Shown here piece by piece: positions 47,366 to 51,426 of a stretch of DNA of 51,426 nt. The DNA is from Ectocarpus siliculosus (taxonomy: Eukaryota > Sar > Phaeophyceae > Ectocarpales > Ectocarpaceae). The DNA is taken from NCBI GenBank assembly GCA_000310025.1, contig FN649732.1, positions 2,247,453-2,298,878 of the forward strand, read 5' to 3'. The translations under genes were made by a program, and so were the position numbers. The notes below the pieces were generated by a model, which saw only the letters and a list, made by a program, of their open reading frames with translations, was not told the origin of the DNA and did not search any database. The first letter of the stretch is position 1, and each line of letters opens with the position of its first letter.

Positions 47366-47956
47366 TTGTGAAAAGAGGGAATCGTCCTCGACAGACGTTG
47401 GGGAGTTTCTACCTTTATGTAGGTGGTCTCCACATTACCCCCCCCTTTTTTCGAGCCTTTTTCTTGTTTTCCAGGCAAGAGAAGTCTTCTTGGGGTAACC
47501 GGAACCCGACCGACCGGCTGGCGGCGGGGCGATTCACATTCCTCACAATCCTCTGTACGTGTTTTACGGATTCGCTACGTCCGCCACGTTTCAGAAGTTC
47601 CGAGTTCGATAGCCAGTGCGTCCTCCATGGCCCAACCGGAACCCGACCGACCGGCTGGCGGCGGGGCGATTCACATTCCTCACAATCCTCTGTACGTGTT
47701 TTACGGATTCGCTACGTCCGCCACGTTTCAGAAGTTCCGAGTTCGATAGCCAGTGCGTCCTCCATGGCCCACCCACCGTTTTTCTTTTTCCGTTTTCCGG
47801 AAGAAAATTTGGTGACCAGCGGGTTTTGAACCCGTGTCTTTTGCAACCAAAAGCAGACACCCTGACATCTCACGTCGACGCCATTGTGAAAAGAGAGAAT
47901 CGTCCTCGACAGACAGACGTTGGGGAGTTTCTACCTTTATGAAGGTGGTCTCCACA
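47366..47956. repeat. Composite repeat: ~70-bp direct repeats flanking a 137-bp tandem duplication
   Basis: The outer units 47366-47434 and 47884-47956 share TTGTGAAAAGAG.GAATCGTCC, GGGGAGTTTCTACC and GGTGGTCTCCACA. Between them a 137-bp unit beginning AACCGGAACCCGACCGACCG is repeated almost exactly (47497-47633 and 47634-~47770). A tRNA-like hairpin pair on the minus strand follows (47820-47860). The unit is not a multiple of three, so the frames through it are incidental. Confidence 0.85.
47820..47880 (-). repeat. tRNA-like hairpin pair (T-arm and anticodon-arm-like)
   Basis: On the minus strand CGGGTTCAAAACCCG forms a T-arm-like stem-loop containing a B-box-like GGTTCAAAACC. Just 5' of it GTGTCT...AGACAC forms a second hairpin. 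The acceptor stem and D-arm are not convincing, so it is probably a tRNA-derived element head and not a gene. Confidence 0.4.
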
Positions 47957-48065
47957 CTGTTTCGGGGCAAATCCTATACTACTCTTGAATCCAAGTTGTT
48001 CGTTTGGTTCTGCGAAACGCCATCCCCTGTTTACAGCGTTTTTTTTGTGAGGAACCTTGCGTACC

Positions 48066-48935
48066 CTTAACCCCTTTGACCTTAGGTTCCGTTTCGGCGT
48101 CAAACATTTTTCCCACCGCAGAAAATAAAAGAGAAAATAAAGTCGACGTGTACATACTTCCGTAGAGGAACCGTTATCTCCACCTATAGACCATGCGGGC
48201 AGCCCGCGAAAGGGTGGTGGCCGCAGACAAAGTCACAGAAGGGGTGATGGTGGTCACGCTGCCGCCAGTAGGGCAGGTAGCCTTGTAGACCTTGAAATGA
48301 TCAGTCATCTACTGTAGTTGCCTCAACTACTCTATTTTCAGGTAATGATCAATCAAATGATCAGTGAAGGGCCACAGCTAGCTGGTATTTTCACTTCTGT
48401 TCTTCTCTGTCCCCCCCTTATGTGAGCCCTGCCGGCTCACTAGAGCTCCTGTTTTTTCCCATATCACACCAGCACACCAGCACACCAGCACGCGCACACG
48501 TAGCGGCTTCCTAGGTTCGGGCGAGGGTAGGTGTGGAGCTACAGTATGATGTATATATATGTATGTACATTTACATGGCGTCTATGCTGCTTTGTTGGAC
48601 TCGTCTACACTGCTGCTATTGTGTAGTTTAACGGCTGACACGATGACTGCTCATCTTTGGAAATGTATGTGCGATCAAGATTGATTGTAAAAAGATTGAT
48701 GCAGCATACACAGTATACAGTAGGTTTTACCCGCTGGGACTGACGCCATTTCAGTGGTCAGCTGGTTAGCGCGGTCGATGCAACGACTTTAGACACATCA
48801 CCTGCGGACTTCCCAACACCCGGCGTGGAGGGCTACAGAAGGCGGGAACTTCACGGCTTGTCTCCTCACAAGCATTTATTTGCAAATGAACAATCGATGA
48901 TCAGTCAGTACGTCTGTAGGCCGAAAAGGGTTAAG
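48066..48935. mobile_element. Possible MITE-like element with CTTAACCCC...AAGGGTTAAG ends
   Basis: CTTAACCCCTTT at the left and AAAAGGGTTAAG at the right are near-perfect inverted ends, about 870 bases apart, similar to the R2 family termini. The interior has no coding frame; it includes a TGGTCAGCTGGTTAGCGCGG tRNA-like piece and TGATCAGT motifs. The assignment rests on short ends only. Confidence 0.3.
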
Positions 48936-49947
48936 AACCTCTACATACAGTAGTTTTGGCCGAGGCTCGCGGGTTCTTACAGTAGTTCCTAGGGTTTTTC
49001 TACGAATATCCGCTATAGTATTGGTTTTAGTGTAGGGGTTCTAAACCGAGCTCACAGTGGTGCTCAAGTGCTTGGACTTGGAGTATTTTTAGGCTCGATT
49101 TCTTAGCTACCAAGTTCTCAAGTGCGGGCGCGTTGTGTATTGATGGCCTGTGGACCCCGAAGGAAGTAGGTGTGGTGCACGACACACACAACACGCAGAG
49201 AGCGGAGGGCTGGTAGTTTTTTCGTGTCAATCCCTTGGTCAACCCTGTCTTTTCCTGCGACACAATCGATCACGCTCCGCCGGTAGATTCCTGCCTTGAC
49301 TTGAAGGTCACATCAAATACATGCACGCCGATGATCAAAGGGCTCCTGAGAGAAAGAACGAGACTGACACCGACGGGTGGGGCATGGAGGGAGTCATTGC
49401 CTCTTGCTCCAGTCTGTCAGTCTTGTACAGAGAGTTTTTCATTTTTGCAACAAGAAGAGAGCTCGGCACATCTGCTTACCACATATTTTTACCAGTAGTA
49501 TCATCAGCCAGGTAGGTATGTTACATACGTAGACCTCACTTCTCTGCAGATTGGTATTGTTGCGCATTGATTGATGATAGTTGTCACGCTTTGCAAAGAC
49601 AAGATCAAAGACCCAGGCCAACAGACGGACGAATAATAATGACGGACCACAATCGACGTTGCTACTCTTGTTGCTTGACCTCCATCATGCAAAAAGCAAA
49701 AGATGCGGACCCTTCAGTACCGCCGCCAACGCGTACCCTAGTGCAAAGTGTAGGTAGATATGTTTTGTCACATTGGGCAGCTACAGCAGTATCCGACCTC
49801 GAGGTACAGCGACGAACGAACATCGAAATGTTTTTATTGGTCAGCAAGTTCCACCGCCAACGCTCCCTGATCATGCCAATGTGCATTTTTCCGGGGCCAG
49901 GGTGCGCCAACGTCCCCTCGACCCCGGCTATCGTGTAGGCGTGTTGC
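48936..49947. other. Spacer upstream of the last gene
   Basis: Short frames only. The part nearest 49948 may contain the promoter and leader of the Gln/Ser-rich gene. Confidence 0.35.
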
Positions 49948-50535
49948 ATGAAAATTCGGATGTTTCCTCCATTTGCTCTTTGCTTCGTCCCACCTCGAGC
50001 CTATCCCAGGAGCAGCAGACTCATTCGGGGCATGTTGACGGTCGTTCGGAGGGCCGTACCAGGGTCGACCAGGCCGCGGCGCGGTGCGGCAGTGGCAGCG
50101 GCGGGCGCGCAGCAGCAGCAATCGCCCACTCTCTACCAAACCTCAACTGCGGCAACATCATCGGAGAACCGCAGCAGCAGCAGCAGCAGCTCGATCAGCA
50201 GCAACAAGACAAGCGTTGTTGTGCCACAACGCACCGCCGCCTTCTCTGCTGCTGTAGCGGCTTCCGGATCCCCTAGCATCAGGCCGTCCCCGTCGACTTC
50301 TCCGTCGCACTCCTACGCGGCGCTCCCGTCGCCAAGGTGGGAGGGATCTGGGGGACAAAGCAGCAGCAGTGGAGCCTCTTCGAGCGAGGCCTTTGTCCGT
50401 CCCTCCGCCCCGGCATCATCCTCGCAGGCTAGGAGCATAAGCACCCGGAGCCGCGGAACCCAGCAGCAGTGCCGGGCAGGGGGATCGATGCCCGGTGTAC
50501 GGCCGGGACACGGGGCGGACCTAGCTGTTGGCGCG
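49948..50535 (+). CDS. Putative first exon of a Gln/Ser/Ala-rich protein (3' end outside window)
   Basis: An ATG-started frame runs 196 codons to a consensus donor, GCG followed by GTAAGT (phase 0). It continues to a stop at 50598 only if unspliced. The first ~55 residues are basic and Ala/Arg-rich with few acids (LTVVRRAVPGSTRPRRGAAV), as in organelle presequences; ATG codons at residues 1, 5 and 29 are possible starts. The rest is low complexity: a Q4 run, a long Ser run, and Ser/Pro/Ala-rich sequence encoded partly by CAG/AGC triplet repeats, common in brown-algal proteins. No domain is visible, so the function is unknown. A later exon should lie beyond the low-quality end of the window. 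Confidence 0.45.
50158..50210 (+). repeat. CAG/AGC trinucleotide-repeat tract
   Basis: An imperfect CAG run within the putative exon at 49948-50535, read there as Ser (AGC), and as Gln in the overlapping frame. Confidence 0.85.
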
Positions 50536-50984
50536 GTAAGTGTAGTTACAGCTGCTGCATTTAGCCGCGCGCGGTCGCTTGTTGCGCGTTTTTGCTAAGG
50601 ATGATGGATGATACGATCGTCACTCGGTCCTTGTGATCATACCAGTTACCCCTGCCAGGCGGAGCAGGTTGGTTGTAGATTGCGGCAAAGGCGGGGGGCT
50701 GGCTTGCTGCTGTTCCCAACGTCTAGACCCACGGTGGTTTGGATGCAACTGTGTTAGTTCCTGCGCAGTAGTCGCAGGCGCGAATTCAGGGCCGCGGCCC
50801 ATGCACAACAGACGCAGCACATGAGAAGTGGAGGATGACCCAACGACGACAGATGTACTTGTATGTAGTTGAAGAAGCTCTCTGCCCCTCTAATTGGGCC
50901 TATCTTCGTTCACTTGGGGGCTGGTGCGCACCCGTGTTGCAGGCGTACATAGTGACGGTGCACCCCCGCCAAAATAATGGTTCG

Positions 50985-51426
50985 GGGGGGGGGGGGGGGG
51001 GGGGGCAAAAGATATCCACCCTTGAAACACGGGAACCCATTTCAAAACGAATTTTCTTTTGCCCGGGAACCCCGTTTTTTAAACGGGGTTCCCCAGGGTC
51101 TTCCCCCCCCCCCTGGGACAAAATTTTTCCTTATGGGACAAGAGGGGGTGGAAAAAAAAACCCTCCCCCCAAAAATTTTCCCGGGAAAATTTTCCCCTGG
51201 TTTTTTTTGGGGGATTTTGCCTTTTTTAAAAAAATTTTTACAAAAGGGAAAATTGTTTGGAAATTGTTTTCCCAAAAAAATTTTCAGCTGGTCGGGGGGA
51301 AAAAAATTTCCTCCCCCCCCACCCCAAAAAACTTCCCATTTTTTTCCCCAAACCGGGGAAAAGTTTAACAACCCCCGGTTTAAAAACGGGGGGGAACCCA
51401 TTTTTTTCCAATCCCGTTTAATCCCC
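50985..51426. other. Low-quality terminal sequence
   Basis: After a G run of about 20 bases the sequence turns into blocks of single-base runs (AAAAAAA, TTTTT, CCCCCC, GGGGG) with almost no normal complexity. This resembles failed base calling at a contig end. The long frames crossing it on both strands should not be treated as genes. Bases 1-17 (poly-G) are similar. Confidence 0.8.

Noticed and set aside
50835-51401. Long frames on both strands at the right end
   Set aside because: They run through homopolymer-dominated low-quality sequence and have artefactual composition.
1-51426. Integrated large DNA virus or prokaryotic defence island
   Set aside because: No capsid, packaging, polymerase, Cas or restriction-type gene was recognised; the recognised genes are intron-rich cellular genes.

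Overview
The window looks like nuclear DNA of a photosynthetic stramenopile, most probably a brown alga. This is inferred from gene architecture and not from a marker gene. Genes are split into many short exons by GT-AG introns of roughly 0.1-2.7 kb. Long spacers are full of decayed repeats, and coding exons carry CAG/Gln and Ser tracts. No bacterial operon, rRNA, intact tRNA, CRISPR array or intact transposon was found.

Layout. (1) 255-656 (-) is a decayed LINE reverse-transcriptase tail. (2) About 839-6241 (+) encodes a seven-transmembrane protein with a C-terminal RGS domain; its 5' end is unresolved. (3) 8609-13174 (-) is a six-exon gene for a type II membrane protein with a polysaccharide pyruvyl-transferase fold (509 aa). 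(4) 13.2-18.0 kb is repeat-rich and has no gene. (5) 18023-24911 (-) is a 14-exon gene for a citramalate-synthase-type enzyme of the HMG-CoA lyase/isopropylmalate synthase superfamily. It is modelled as 630 aa with every splice phase closing. (6) 26199-28006 (-) holds coding-like exons I do not recognise. (7) 29993-34844 and 38240-44282 (+) are two tandem paralogous aquaporins with nine exons each, at identical positions and phases. Between them lie an unrecognised ORF, a sequencing gap (36202-36639) and a minisatellite. (8) 44.3-49.9 kb is a mosaic of repeats. (9) 49948-50535 (+) is a Gln/Ser-rich putative first exon of a gene that runs out of the window. (10) The last ~440 bases and 36096-36201 are homopolymer-dominated and look like poor base calling.

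The recognised genes do not form one pathway. They cover heterotrimeric G-protein signalling, cell-wall or secreted polysaccharide modification, branched-chain 2-oxoacid synthesis and water transport. I found no convincing new multi-gene system. The points most worth follow-up are the 7TM-RGS fusion, the Golgi-type pyruvyl transferase, the two aquaporins that differ at one selectivity-filter position, a non-canonical GC-AG intron in the citramalate-synthase gene, and several small repeat families, one of which keeps a similar peptide in three copies.
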